This document shows, in pieces, positions 24,506 through 33,888 of a stretch of 64,000 nucleotides of DNA; within the stretch, counting starts at the first letter, position 1, and every line of letters starts with the position of its first letter. Source of the stretch: Micromonospora sp. WMMD961 (lineage in GTDB: Bacteria > Actinomycetota > Actinomycetes > Mycobacteriales > Micromonosporaceae); the NCBI RefSeq assembly GCF_029626145.1, contig NZ_JARUBJ010000002.1, positions 4,623,501 through 4,687,500 of the forward strand, in the 5' to 3' direction. A program made the translations under genes and the position numbers. Under the pieces are notes generated by a model, which searched no databases, was not told the DNA's origin, and saw only the letters and a list, made by a program, of their open reading frames with translations.

Positions 24506-27373
24506 ATGCGCACACCACGTCCGCGCCTCACCGCGGCCGTCGTCCTGGCCATCCTCGCCAGCCTCCTGCCGACCCTGCTCGGGATCACCGCCGCGGCACC
24601 ACCCGCGGCGGCGGCACCACCCGCGGCCACCCAGTTCGAGAAGGTCAAGCTCGACGGCGGGCTCTCCATGGGAGAGCCGATCGAGCTGTCCGTCCTCCCC
24701 GACGGCAAGGTGCTCTACATCAACCGGGGCACCAGTTCCGGCGGCGGCCAGGTCCGCCTCTACAACCCGGCCACCCGCAGCACGACTGTCGCGCTGACCC
24801 TGCAACTGGACGCCCGGTTCGAGGACGGTCTGATCGGCATCACCGCGCATCCGAGGTTCGCCACCAACCGCTGGGTGTACCTGTTCTACTCGCCGGCCGG
24901 GACGCCGCTGGTCAACCGCATCTCCCGGTTCACCTTCAATTCCGGCACGCTGGTGCTCGATCCGGCGAGCGAGGCCCGGCTCATCGAGTGGCCGACCGAA
25001 CGTCGGCTCTGCTGCCACTCGGCCGGGTCGATGACCTGGGACAGCAACGAGAACCTCTACTTCGCCGTCGGCGACAACACCAACTCCGGCGGAGACTCGG
25101 CGGGCATGGCGCCGATCGACGAACGGACGAGCCGCGACGCACAGTACGACGCGCAGCGGACCTCGGGTAACACCAATGACCTGCGCGGGAAGATCAACCG
25201 TGTCCACCCGGAGGACAACGGCACCTACACCGTCCCGGCCGGAAACCTCTTCGCCGCCGGCACCAGCGGCACCCGTCCCGAAATCTACGTGATGGGGGTG
25301 CGCAACCCGTACCGGGTGTGGGTGGACCGGAAGAACAGCAACACCCTCTACTGGGGCGAGGTCGGGCCGGACGCGGGCGCGACGATCGCCAACCGGGGGC
25401 CGGCGGCGTACGACGAGTGGAACCGGGCCACCGCTGCGGGCAACTACGGCTGGCCGTACTGCGGAGGGCCCAACGTCGCCTACAACGACTGGGACTTCGC
25501 CACCAACTCGCCGCGCGGCTGGTTCCCCTGCGGTGGTGGCACCGGCCCGGTGAACAACTCGCCGCGCAACACCGGCCTGCAGCAACTGCCGGCCACCCGG
25601 GGTGCGCTGGTCTGGGAGCAGCACGGCGGCAGCCGGGAGTGGCCCGCCCTGGACAGCCCGGGCGGTTGTGGCTCGCCCAACCACGCCGAGGTCTACCACT
25701 ACGACCCCAACCTGGCCTCGGACGTGAAGTGGCCGCCGTACTACGACAACAAGCTGCTGATCACCGAGTACTGCCGCAACTGGATCAAGGAGGTCCAGTT
25801 CGACAACGGCAACGCGCGTACCGGCAATCCGAGCGTCATCGAGCCGGTGCTGGCGGGGATGTCGTTCGTCCATCCGATCGACATGGAGTTCGGGCCGGAC
25901 GGTTCGCTCTACCTGCTGGAGTACGGCAACGGCTACTTCTCCGGCGACGCCGCCGCCGGGCTGTACAAAATCAACTATGTGGCCGGTGGTCGGTCCCCGA
26001 CCGCCGTCGCGTCCGCCACGCCCGACAACGGCCTCAACCCGCTGACCGTCAGCTTCTCCAGCGCCGGCAGCACCGACCCGGACGGCGACCCGCTGACCTA
26101 CGCGTGGGACTTCGACAGCAACGGCAGCGTCGACTCCACCGCCGTGAACCCCACCCACACCTACGCCAGCAACGGCGACAAGCGCGCCCGGCTCACGGTG
26201 TCCGACGGGACCGGTCGCTCCGGCACCACCCAGGTCGCCGTCGTGGTCGGCAACAACCGGCCCACCGTCTCGCTCAACGGCATTCCCGACGGTGGGCTGT
26301 TCTCCTGGGACGAGAACCTGACCGCCACGGCCACCGCCGCCGACGCCCAGGACGGCACGATCGCGTGCACGAACGTGACGATCCGGGCGGCCCTCGGCCA
26401 CCAGGAACACGCGCACGAGGAGGGGCAGGGCACCGGATGTGGCTTCACCGTCAACACCGGGCCGGTGCACGCCGGACCCGACTCGGTGCTCTTCTTCCTG
26501 CTGCGCGCTGGTTACACCGACCGGGGTGCCGCCGGGGCCGTGCCGCTCACCGCGGAGAAGGACATCACCCTCTGGCCCAAGCAGTGGCAGGCCGAGCACT
26601 ACGTCTCGCTGCACGGCCCGCAGGTCATCACCGCGGGCGGCGCCGAGGGCGGGCGGCGGCTCGGTGACATCCAGAACGGCGAGTACGTCCGGCACCACGG
26701 GCTGAGCCTGAAGGGCATCACCGGAATCCGGGCCCGGGTCTCCTCGGACAAGGCCGGCAACGTCGCGTCCTTCCGGTTCGACTCCCCCACCGGCCCGGAG
26801 GTCGCCCGGGTGACAGTGCCCAACACCGGAGGTTGGGACAGCTACACCGAGATCAGCGCTCCGGTCACCAAGCCCGACGACAACACCCACGACCTGTACG
26901 TCGTGTTCACCGGCGGCAGCGGAGGCGCCCTGCTCGACCTGGACAGCTACACGTTCACCGGAGCGGGGGTGAGCACCCCGACGGGCGGCCCCCGCACCGG
27001 CACGATCCGGGGCATGAGCAAGTGCGTCGACGTCAACGCTGGCGGGACCGCCGACGGCACCCGCGTCCAGATGTGGGACTGCATCGCCGGCGAGACCAAC
27101 CAGCAGTGGACGCTGCCCGGCGACGGCACCATCCGCAACCGGGGCAAGTGCCTGGACGTCCAGTCCAGCGGCACCACCAACGGCACGCCGATCCACCTGT
27201 GGACGTGCAACAACACCGGAGCCCAGCAGTGGGTGGCCGGGCCCAACGGCAGCCTGCGCAACCCGCAGGCCAACCGCTGCCTCGACATCCCCGCATCCAC
27301 ACCGACCAACGGACGGCAGTTGCAGATCTACGAGTGCAACGGCACCGCGGCGCAGAACTGGACCCTGCCGTGA
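24506..27373 (+). CDS. Secreted PQQ-dependent-type sugar dehydrogenase with PKD, CBM6 and CBM13 modules
   Basis: 955 residues with GGGAG upstream of ATG 24506. A signal peptide covers about residues 1-36. Residues 45-490 form the glucose/sorbosone dehydrogenase propeller, with DGLIGITAHPRFATNRWVYL, GSMTWDSNENLYFAVGDNTN, LRGKINRVHPEDNG, MGVRNPYRVW and MSFVHPIDMEFGPDGSLYLL. Residues 495-583 are a PKD domain (STDPDGDPLTYAWDFDSNG). Residues 690-820 resemble CBM6, and residues 830-955 are a CBM13 trefoil with QQW repeats. It probably oxidises sugars at the cell surface. Cofactor binding is inferred from the family. The next gene encodes a ThuA/3-keto-glycoside hydrolase, making a likely functional pair. 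Confidence 0.85.
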   Translation: MRTPRPRLTAAVVLAILASLLPTLLGITAAAPPAAAAPPAATQFEKVKLDGGLSMGEPIELSVLPDGKVLYINRGTSSGGGQVRLYNPATRSTTVALTLQLDARFEDGLIGITAHPRFATNRWVYLFYSPAGTPLVNRISRFTFNSGTLVLDPASEARLIEWPTERRLCCHSAGSMTWDSNENLYFAVGDNTNSGGDSAGMAPIDERTSRDAQYDAQRTSGNTNDLRGKINRVHPEDNGTYTVPAGNLFAAGTSGTRPEIYVMGVRNPYRVWVDRKNSNTLYWGEVGPDAGATIANRGPAAYDEWNRATAAGNYGWPYCGGPNVAYNDWDFATNSPRGWFPCGGGTGPVNNSPRNTGLQQLPATRGALVWEQHGGSREWPALDSPGGCGSPNHAEVYHYDPNLASDVKWPPYYDNKLLITEYCRNWIKEVQFDNGNARTGNPSVIEPVLAGMSFVHPIDMEFGPDGSLYLLEYGNGYFSGDAAAGLYKINYVAGGRSPTAVASATPDNGLNPLTVSFSSAGSTDPDGDPLTYAWDFDSNGSVDSTAVNPTHTYASNGDKRARLTVSDGTGRSGTTQVAVVVGNNRPTVSLNGIPDGGLFSWDENLTATATAADAQDGTIACTNVTIRAALGHQEHAHEEGQGTGCGFTVNTGPVHAGPDSVLFFLLRAGYTDRGAAGAVPLTAEKDITLWPKQWQAEHYVSLHGPQVITAGGAEGGRRLGDIQNGEYVRHHGLSLKGITGIRARVSSDKAGNVASFRFDSPTGPEVARVTVPNTGGWDSYTEISAPVTKPDDNTHDLYVVFTGGSGGALLDLDSYTFTGAGVSTPTGGPRTGTIRGMSKCVDVNAGGTADGTRVQMWDCIAGETNQQWTLPGDGTIRNRGKCLDVQSSGTTNGTPIHLWTCNNTGAQQWVAGPNGSLRNPQANRCLDIPASTPTNGRQLQIYECNGTAAQNWTLP

Positions 27374-27405
27374 CCCGCCCGTCCCCTCTCCGACAGGGAG
27401 TTCCC

Positions 27406-29535
27406 ATGCGCAGACGCGCCATCACCGCGGTCACCGCCGCCGTGCTCGCCGGAGTCACCGTCGCCGCCGGTGCGGCCACGGTGGCCCCGGCCCCGGCCGA
27501 GGCCGCACCCCTGACCAAGGTCCTCGTCTTCTCCAAGACCGCCGGATTCCGGCACTCGTCCATCCCGAACGGCATCGCCGCGATCCAGCAGCTCGGCACC
27601 GCGAACGGCTTCACCGTCACCGCCACCGAGGACGCGGCCACCTTCACCACCGCCAACCTCGCCCAGTACCAGGCGGTGGTCTTCCTCAGCACCACCGGCG
27701 ACGTGCTCAACGCCGGCCAACAGGACGCGTTCGAGGCGTACGTGGCGGCCGGTGGCGGGTTCGTCGGGGTGCACGCCGCCGCCGACACCGAGTACGACTG
27801 GCAGTGGTACGGCGGCCTGGTCGGGGCGTACTTCGCCTCCCACCCGGCGATCCAGCAGGCGACCGTCCGGGCCGAGGACCGGACCAATGCCTCCACGGCG
27901 CACCTGCCGTCGACCTGGACCCGCACCGACGAGTGGTACAACTACCGCGCCAATCCGCGTTCGGCGGTCAAGGTGCTGGCCAGCCTCGACGAGTCGTCGT
28001 ACAGCGGCGGGTCGATGGGTGGCGACCATCCGATCACGTGGTGCCACAGCTACGGAGGCGGGCGCTCCTGGTACACCGGTCTCGGCCACACCGAGCAGAG
28101 CTACAGCGACCCGACCTTCGTCCGGATGCTGCTCGGCGGCATCCAGGTCGCGGCCGGCGCCGTGGCCGCCGACTGCCGGCCGGAATCCGGGTACACCCCA
28201 TTGTTCGACGGCACCCAGGCCAGCCTCGCGCAGTGGCGGCAGGCCGGGCCAGGCGGCTTCACGCTGGCCGACGGCACCCTCACCTCGTACGGCGGCATGG
28301 GGTTGCTCTGGTACCCGGTGCGCACCTTCGGCAACTACTCGCTCAAGGTCGACTGGATGATGCCGGGCGACGACAACGGGGGCGTCTTCATCGGGTTCCC
28401 CGACCCGCAGGGCGACCCGTGGGGCCCGGTCGACGCCGGTCACGAGATCCAGATCGACGCCACCGACGGCGACCCGACACGCACCACCGGCAGCGTCTAC
28501 AGCCTCCAGGCACCGAACCAGGCCGCCCGGGCGGCGGCGCTGAACCCGCCCGGCTCCTGGAACACCTACGAGATCGGCGTGCACGGTCAGCGGGTGGAGA
28601 TCTGGCTCAACGGCGTCAAGATCAACGACTACGTCAGCAGCCGGGCCATCGCCAACGGCTACATCGGGTTGCAGAACGACGGCGCCGGGATGGACATCAA
28701 CTACCGCAACGTGCGGATCAGGACGGACGGCCCGAGCGAGCCGCCCGCCACCGACCTGGCCCGGGGCCGCCCGGTCAGCGCGTCCAGCGTCGAGCCGGGC
28801 AGCGCGCACGTCGCGGCCAACGCCGTGGACGGCAACGCGGCCACCCGCTGGGGCAGCGCGTACGCCGACCCGCAGTCGATCACCGTCGACCTCGGGGCGA
28901 CCTACGCGGTCGACCGCGTCCGGCTGGCCTGGGAGACGGCCCACGCACGGGCGTACCAGGTCCAGGTGTCCCCGGACAATGTCACCTGGTCGACGGTCCA
29001 CACCACGACCACGGGAGACGGCGGCGTCGACGACCTCACGGTCACCGGCACCGGGCGCTACCTGCGGGTGTACGGCACCCAGCGGGCGACCCAGTGGGGC
29101 TACTCGCTGTGGGACCTGAACGTCTACGGCAGCGCCACCGGTGGCACAGTGCTCTCCCGGGGCCGCCCGGTCACCGCGTCCAGCGTCGAGCCGGGCAGCG
29201 CGCACGTCGCGGCCAACGCCGTGGACGGCAACGCGGCCACCCGCTGGGGCAGCGCGTACGCCGACCCGCAGTGGATTTCGGTGGACCTCGGCGCGTCCCG
29301 CACCCTGGACCGGGTCCGGCTGACCTGGGAGGCGGCGTACGCACGGGCGTACCAGATCCAGGTCTCCCCGGACAACGTCACCTGGTCGACGGTCCACACG
29401 ACGACCACGGGTGACGGTGGTGTGGACGACATCGCCGTCGAGGCCACCGGTCGCTACCTGCGCGTCCAGGGCACCCAACGGGCCCTGCCCGCGTACGGCT
29501 ACTCGCTGTGGGAGCTGGAGGTCCACGGCAGCTGA
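27406..29535 (+). CDS. Secreted ThuA domain / 3-keto-disaccharide hydrolase-like / two discoidin domains
   Basis: 709 residues. ATG 27406 has GGGAG upstream. Signal peptide about 1-34. Residues 36-250 are a ThuA-like glutamine amidotransferase-fold domain (TKVLVFSKTAGFRHSSIPNG, GGGFVGVHAAADTEYDWQWY, GLGHTEQSYSDP). Residues 260-445 are the PF06439 fold (SLKVDWMMPGDDNGGVFIGF, HEIQIDATDGDPTRTTGSVY), known as 3-keto-disaccharide hydrolase. Residues 452-580 and 584-709 are two F5/8 type C domains, nearly identical over a 117-base stretch. It follows the sugar dehydrogenase by 32 bases, consistent with one operon for oxidative sugar or glycoside breakdown. ThuA has been linked to disaccharide use. 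Confidence 0.85.
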   Translation: MRRRAITAVTAAVLAGVTVAAGAATVAPAPAEAAPLTKVLVFSKTAGFRHSSIPNGIAAIQQLGTANGFTVTATEDAATFTTANLAQYQAVVFLSTTGDVLNAGQQDAFEAYVAAGGGFVGVHAAADTEYDWQWYGGLVGAYFASHPAIQQATVRAEDRTNASTAHLPSTWTRTDEWYNYRANPRSAVKVLASLDESSYSGGSMGGDHPITWCHSYGGGRSWYTGLGHTEQSYSDPTFVRMLLGGIQVAAGAVAADCRPESGYTPLFDGTQASLAQWRQAGPGGFTLADGTLTSYGGMGLLWYPVRTFGNYSLKVDWMMPGDDNGGVFIGFPDPQGDPWGPVDAGHEIQIDATDGDPTRTTGSVYSLQAPNQAARAAALNPPGSWNTYEIGVHGQRVEIWLNGVKINDYVSSRAIANGYIGLQNDGAGMDINYRNVRIRTDGPSEPPATDLARGRPVSASSVEPGSAHVAANAVDGNAATRWGSAYADPQSITVDLGATYAVDRVRLAWETAHARAYQVQVSPDNVTWSTVHTTTTGDGGVDDLTVTGTGRYLRVYGTQRATQWGYSLWDLNVYGSATGGTVLSRGRPVTASSVEPGSAHVAANAVDGNAATRWGSAYADPQWISVDLGASRTLDRVRLTWEAAYARAYQIQVSPDNVTWSTVHTTTTGDGGVDDIAVEATGRYLRVQGTQRALPAYGYSLWELEVHGS
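28760..28876 (+). repeat. 117-bp direct repeat, copy 1, in the first discoidin domain
   Basis: This 117-base segment is matched at 29156-29272 with a single mismatch (TCAGCG against TCACCG near the start). It codes for the conserved N-terminal part of the F5/8 type C domain. Identity is far above what protein conservation requires. Confidence 0.95.
29156..29272 (+). repeat. 117-bp direct repeat, copy 2, in the second discoidin domain
   Basis: Second copy of the segment at 28760-28876, with one base changed. The rest of the two domains is similar but more diverged, suggesting recent gene conversion limited to this stretch. Confidence 0.95.
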
Positions 29536-29634
29536 GCCAGCGTTACCAGCCCCTGCCTCGCCCACCGAGGCACCGATCCCCCCCTCCGGTCCGCCGTCGA
29601 ACCGTCCCCCTCCGGTGACGGCGGGCCACCACCG

Positions 29635-29676
29635 GGCAGCCGGTGCGGCCGGCGTCCCCCGGCCGCACCGGCTGCC
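29635..29676 (+). terminator. Perfect 18-bp hairpin after the sugar-oxidation operon
   Basis: GGCAGCCGGTGCGGCCGG (29635-29652) pairs perfectly with 29659-29676 around a six-base loop, about 100 bases after the discoidin gene stop. No U tract. The remaining bases of the 326-base gap (29536-29861) hold nothing else I can identify. Confidence 0.75.
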
Positions 29677-29861
29677 GCCCGGACCGCGCCGGCCGCACGC
29701 GGTCGGCACCGGCCGCGGCGACGACCGGGAGACTCCGCGTACGTCGCCCAAGATCGCCTCCGTGTCCGACGGCCGCTGAGTACACCAGGGTCGGCACTCC
29801 CGCGAGGCGAGGCCGGCTCGCCGGGTTTCGGCGTCGGTCACTTCGGGGTAGCGGACGGGAC

Positions 29862-30407
29862 ATGAATCGCGATCTCGTGAAGGGTCTGCAGGCTGCCTGG
29901 GAGTTGCCGGAGTTCCGCAGCGGGATACGCGAACTCGTCGACCTCGACGAGGTGGCTCTGCTGCTGGCCGCCCTGTCCGACCCGGACCATGACCGTGAGG
30001 TCGAGCAGAGCCTGTTGAGCCTGTTGCGATCCGGCCTCGACACCACCGAGATCCGGGAGGCGGTGTTGCTGCTGCTCGAACAGGACGACGTGCGCCGGCC
30101 ACTCGTCGCGGCGATGGCCGAACCGCTCGCGGACCGACCGGGCCAGGCTGCCGCCATCGCGTCGGCCGCCGAGGATCCGGCGGTACGGCGCGAGCTGCGG
30201 GCGGTGCTGGACAGCGCGGGAGCGCGCCAGCTGATCTGGCAGGCTGTCGACAACCAGGTGAACGACAACCGCGTCGGCGTGATCCACCGGGCGGCGGTGT
30301 TGTTCGTGCGGCACCGCAGCGTCCGGCGCCTCGTGTGGGCTCTGCGCCGGCACGGTGTGTTGCGCGAACTACGCCGCCGGGCGGACGATCCCTCTCCGAC
30401 CGACTGA
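29862..30407 (+). CDS. Hypothetical helical protein, 181 residues
   Basis: ATG 29862. The whole chain is predicted helical by its pattern: VDLDEVALLLAALSDPDHDR, VEQSLLSLLRSGLDTTEIRE, then VRRPLVAAMAEPLADRPGQA. The repeating LL..L spacing suggests ARM/HEAT-like hairpins, but no family is recognised. The C-terminal end is basic (VRRLVWALRRHGVLRELRRR), perhaps a membrane-surface or nucleic acid contact. The ribosome site is weak (GGACGGGAC). It precedes an MFS gene by 52 bases. Confidence 0.6.
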   Translation: MNRDLVKGLQAAWELPEFRSGIRELVDLDEVALLLAALSDPDHDREVEQSLLSLLRSGLDTTEIREAVLLLLEQDDVRRPLVAAMAEPLADRPGQAAAIASAAEDPAVRRELRAVLDSAGARQLIWQAVDNQVNDNRVGVIHRAAVLFVRHRSVRRLVWALRRHGVLRELRRRADDPSPTD

Positions 30408-30459
30408 GCCAGGGCGCGGGTGGACCCTCGATCACGGTGACCAGGAACGGGGGGTGTCC

Positions 30460-31707
30460 ATGACGCCGCAGGTGTCGGCCCGCCGGGCCAGAGCCGTGCT
30501 CGTCGCGCTCTCGCTCGGCGCGTTCGCGTTCATCACCACCGAGCTACTGCCCGTCGGCCTGTTGACGCGCATCGCCCCCGATCTCGACCGGTCCCGCTCG
30601 CAGGTGGGTCTCCTGGTCAGCGGGTACGCCATCGTGGTCGTGCTGGCCTCGATACCGTTGGCCCGGCTGACCCAGCGGATCCCCCGGCGTCACCTGCTCG
30701 GCGTCACCATGCTCCTGTTCGCCGCCGGGAACGCCACCGCCGCTCTCGCGCCGACGTACGCCGTGCTCGCCGGCTCCCGACTCGTGACCGCCCTCGCGCA
30801 GGCGCTGTTCTGGTCCGTCGCCACGGCGACGGTGACCGGGCACTTTCCCGTCGCGGTGCGCGGCCGGGTGGTGGCGCTGTTCGCCGCCGGGGCGACGCTC
30901 GCCCCGGTGCTCGGCGTACCCCTCGGGACCTGGCTCGGGCAGCAGGCCGGGTGGCGGGTGGCGTTCGCGGCGCTGGCCGGGGTGGGGCTGGCGACCGCCG
31001 TCGCGGTGGTCGTCCTCCTGCCCTCCTATCCCCCGGCGGCCGGCGGCGCCGCGCGGGGCACGGCACCGGACGGGCGACGCTTCATCCTGTTGCTGGTCGC
31101 GACCGCGCTCGGCATCGGCGGCTTCATGACCCTGCAGACGTACGTCACACCGTTCCTGCTCGACGTGAGTCGCTTCGCCGACGCGATGCTGGCGCCGCTG
31201 CTGTTCGTCTCCGGTGCCGCCGGCGTCGTCGGCACCCTGGCTGCGGCGCGAACTCTGGACCGCTGGCCGATCGTCTCCCTGCTGACGCCGCTGAGCATCG
31301 GCACCGCCTCGCTGTTCGGCCTGTACGCAATCGGCGGGCTCCGACCCGGCGCGGTCGCCCTCCTCGCCGGAGTCGGGCTCGGTTACGCGGCGTTCGGCTC
31401 CGGGGTGCAGAACCGGATGCTGCACCTGGCTCCCGGTAGCACCGACATCGCGTCGGCCGGCGTCAGCACCGCGTTCAACGCCGGCATCTGCGGCGGTTCC
31501 CTGCTCGGGGGTGCGCTCCTGTCCCCCTCGGGGGCACGCCCACTGGCGCTCGTCGGCGGGTTGTTGACGCTCGTCGCCCTCACGCTGCTCGCCGTCGACG
31601 CGCGGCGAGCCAGGGGCTCGGGCCCGTCCCGACCGGGGCCCGCCGGGCCTGCGCCGACCAAGGCCGGGCTGCCCACCAGCCCCACGGCCGCCGGGCAACC
31701 GGCCTGA
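30460..31707 (+). CDS. MFS transporter of the DHA1 / sugar efflux (AraJ/SotB-like) type
   Basis: 415 residues with 12 hydrophobic spans. The first span has AFAFITTELLPVGLLTRIAP, the family signature. Loop 2-3 reads RLTQRIPRRHLLGVTMLLF, and the fifth span region has GATLAPVLGVPLGTWLGQQA. Members expel arabinose-like sugars, chloramphenicol or other drugs by proton antiport. ATG 30460 is the assumed start, and GTG 30454 is six bases earlier. The C terminus is a Pro/Ala-rich tail of about 30 residues. The substrate is unknown. Confidence 0.82.
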   Translation: MTPQVSARRARAVLVALSLGAFAFITTELLPVGLLTRIAPDLDRSRSQVGLLVSGYAIVVVLASIPLARLTQRIPRRHLLGVTMLLFAAGNATAALAPTYAVLAGSRLVTALAQALFWSVATATVTGHFPVAVRGRVVALFAAGATLAPVLGVPLGTWLGQQAGWRVAFAALAGVGLATAVAVVVLLPSYPPAAGGAARGTAPDGRRFILLLVATALGIGGFMTLQTYVTPFLLDVSRFADAMLAPLLFVSGAAGVVGTLAAARTLDRWPIVSLLTPLSIGTASLFGLYAIGGLRPGAVALLAGVGLGYAAFGSGVQNRMLHLAPGSTDIASAGVSTAFNAGICGGSLLGGALLSPSGARPLALVGGLLTLVALTLLAVDARRARGSGPSRPGPAGPAPTKAGLPTSPTAAGQPA

Positions 31708-31828
31708 CCGTTCGGCTGAATCCGCCACGTCGCGCCGCGGTTGAGGGGTCCTGACTAGGGGTTATTCGCCGGCGATATCTAGTGTTATCTATTCCACACC
31801 GAACCTCCTACCCCCATCGGAGCGCGAC

Positions 31829-32632
31829 GTGCGGAAATCCCGTCTGGCAACCCTCGCCCTGAGCCTGGCCACGGCCCTGGCCACCACCCTCACCCTGGCA
31901 GCGCCCGCCGAGGCTGCCCCCGCCGACCACTACGTCGCCCTCGGCGACTCCTACTCCTCCGGGGTCGGAGCCGGCAGCTATACCGCCGAAAGCGGTTCCT
32001 GCCAGCGCAGCACCAATGCCTACCCGGCGCTGTACAACACCAACATCCGACCCGCGTCGTACCGCTCGGTTGCCTGCTCGGGGGCCACCACCACGAGCGT
32101 GGTCAACACCCAACTCAGCGCGCTCAGCGCCACCACGACCCTGGTCAGCGTCACGGTCGGCGGCAACGACGTCGGGTTCGCCACCATCATGACCACCTGC
32201 GTGCTCTACGGGACCACCGAGTGCGTGAACGCCGTCCAGGCCGCCGAGAACAAGGCCCGCGCCGACCTCGCCAATCTGTTGAACACCGTCTACAACGGAA
32301 TCCGCACCCGGGCCCCATCGGCCCGGGTGGTCGTCGTCGGGTATCCCGTTTTCTACCAACTGGGCACGACGTGCCTCGGGCTCAGCGCCACCTCCCGCGC
32401 GAAGATCAACGAGGGCATCAACCTGGTGGACGACATCATCCGGAGCACCGCGCAGGCCGCCGGCTTCACCTTCGCCGACGTCCGCTCCCAGTTCGTCGGA
32501 CACCAACTGTGCAGCTACGGCGAGAAGTGGCTGCACGCTTTGAACATCACCAACATCGGTGTCTCCTACCACCCGACCGCGGCCGGTCAGACCAGCGGTT
32601 ACTACCCCGTCTTCCGATCCGTCGCCGGCTGA
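31829..32632 (+). CDS. Secreted SGNH/GDSL esterase
   Basis: 267 residues. GTG 31829; signal peptide about residues 1-29. Catalytic blocks are all present: YVALGDSYSSGVGAG (nucleophile Ser), the oxyanion Gly in ACSGATT, TVGGNDVGF (Asn), and VSYHPTAAGQ (His, with Asp implied two or three residues before by the fold). Cysteine pairs suggest disulfides, as in Streptomyces extracellular SGNH esterases. It acts outside the cell on esters or lipids. It is a single-gene unit. Confidence 0.9.
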   Translation: MRKSRLATLALSLATALATTLTLAAPAEAAPADHYVALGDSYSSGVGAGSYTAESGSCQRSTNAYPALYNTNIRPASYRSVACSGATTTSVVNTQLSALSATTTLVSVTVGGNDVGFATIMTTCVLYGTTECVNAVQAAENKARADLANLLNTVYNGIRTRAPSARVVVVGYPVFYQLGTTCLGLSATSRAKINEGINLVDDIIRSTAQAAGFTFADVRSQFVGHQLCSYGEKWLHALNITNIGVSYHPTAAGQTSGYYPVFRSVAG

Positions 32633-32811
32633 CGTCCGGGGCACCACGGCACTGACCGTCGGCGTGGAGCGTCGTCCCTCGGCGCCCCACGCCGTCGTAC
32701 GCCGCGTGCGGCTCAGTGGCCACGGAACGCGTCCTTCCTGAATCCACCATGGACCGCCGAACGCACGCCGCGATCCTGCGATTTGCGGTGTCGAGGTGGC
32801 ACCGGGCTGGC

Positions 32812-32817
32812 TACCGT
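32812..32817 (+). promoter_or_regulatory. Likely leaderless -10 element before the GNAT gene
   Basis: TACCGT ends six bases before ATG 32824 and fits TANNNT. There is no ribosome binding sequence, which suggests a leaderless mRNA. Confidence 0.45.
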
Positions 32818-32823
32818 ACGCGG

Positions 32824-33735
32824 ATGAGCACTCTCCCGATGGCCGGGCTGCGACTGCGGTTCTGCAGCGATCCCGGCGAGTTCCTGGCCGCAGCGGATGA
32901 CTACCTGCGCGCCGATCCGGTCGGCTGCACGGTCGTCACCACCATCGCGCACCGGCTGTCGTCGCAGCAGGCGGAGGGGATCTCGCAGCCCGACCGCAAC
33001 TGGTGGTTGGTGGTCGTCGACGATTCCGGCGCCGTGGTCGGCGCCGGAATGCGCACGGCGCCCTACGCCCCCTATCCCCCTTTTCTGCTGCCCATGCCCG
33101 ACGAGGCGGCCGTCGCGCTGGCCCACGCGCTGCACGAGCGCGGGGAGGAGGTGGGCGCCGTCAACGGGGCACTGCCCGCCGTTGGCCTGTTCGCCGCCGA
33201 GCTGACCCGCCTCGGCGGCGGTCGGGTCGAGGTCACCCAGCACACCCGGCTGCACGAGCTTGGCGAGCTGACCTGCCCACCACCCGCGCCGGGTCACTTG
33301 GTGGTCGCTACCGAGGACGACCTGGAGCTGGTCACACAGTGGTTCACCGCGTTTATGGGCGACGCCGACGAACAGGCGGGTCGACCGCGCGGCACCAGCG
33401 CGCACGAGGTGCCCGAGCCTGTGGAGATGCTGCGCCGGCTCCGGGCCGGACGGATGTGGTTCTGGGTCGACGAGACCGGGCAGCCGGTGCACCTCACCGG
33501 CGCCAACCCACCGTCGTTCGGGGTGGCACGCGTGGGCCCGGTGTACACACCGCCGAGCCAGCGCGGGCGTGGTTGGGCCAGCAACGCGGTCGCCGAGGTC
33601 TCCCGGCGAATCCTGGCCGAGGGCGCGCGGGTCTGCCTGTACACCGACCAGGCCAACCCGACGTCGAACAAGATCTACGCTGCCCTCGGCTACCGATCCG
33701 TCGTCGACATGGCCAACCTCGCCATCGTGCGCTGA
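32824..33735 (+). CDS. GNAT-family acetyltransferase, two-lobed
   Basis: 303 residues from ATG 32824. The C-terminal half is a GNAT domain with VGPVYTPPSQRGRGWASNAV (Q/R-x-x-G-x-G/A acetyl-CoA loop) and TDQANPTSNKIYAALGYRSV. The N-terminal half (1-150) looks like a degenerate second GNAT-like lobe, as in mycothiol-synthase-like and related proteins. The substrate is unknown. The leaderless -10 upstream decides the start over the longer frame at 32716. Confidence 0.82.
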   Translation: MSTLPMAGLRLRFCSDPGEFLAAADDYLRADPVGCTVVTTIAHRLSSQQAEGISQPDRNWWLVVVDDSGAVVGAGMRTAPYAPYPPFLLPMPDEAAVALAHALHERGEEVGAVNGALPAVGLFAAELTRLGGGRVEVTQHTRLHELGELTCPPPAPGHLVVATEDDLELVTQWFTAFMGDADEQAGRPRGTSAHEVPEPVEMLRRLRAGRMWFWVDETGQPVHLTGANPPSFGVARVGPVYTPPSQRGRGWASNAVAEVSRRILAEGARVCLYTDQANPTSNKIYAALGYRSVVDMANLAIVR

Positions 33736-33765
33736 CAGCGCCGGCCATGCCGTCCCACCGTCACC

Positions 33766-33799
33766 AGCGGCAGCGGCAGCGGCAGCGGTAGCGGTAGCG
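33766..33799. repeat. Hexamer repeat (AGCGGY)
   Basis: About five and a half tandem copies of AGCGGC/AGCGGT lie in the spacer after the GNAT gene. It is probably a slippage product in GC-rich sequence. No function is evident. Confidence 0.6.
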
Positions 33800-33888
33800 A
33801 CGCACCTCGGCGACTCCCGACCGGAACGCCGCGAGCGCCGGCCGTCACCTGTCACCGTCGACACCGCTCGCACGGACCTACGTCCGGT

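Noticed and set aside
24230..27196. Minus-strand open frame of 988 codons opposite the sugar dehydrogenase gene
   Set aside because: It is Gly/Val/Arg-rich with no family motif, and is the usual antisense frame produced by high third-position GC in the real plus-strand gene.
27328..30435. Minus-strand open frame of 1035 codons
   Set aside because: It runs across the ThuA gene and two further regions with Arg/Pro/Gly-rich sequence. The plus strand shows clear domains, signal peptide and ribosome sites.
33766..33799. Hexamer repeat as a CRISPR or phase-variation tract
   Set aside because: Short repeats without spacers, outside any gene and promoter. Ordinary slippage in GC-rich DNA is enough to explain it.
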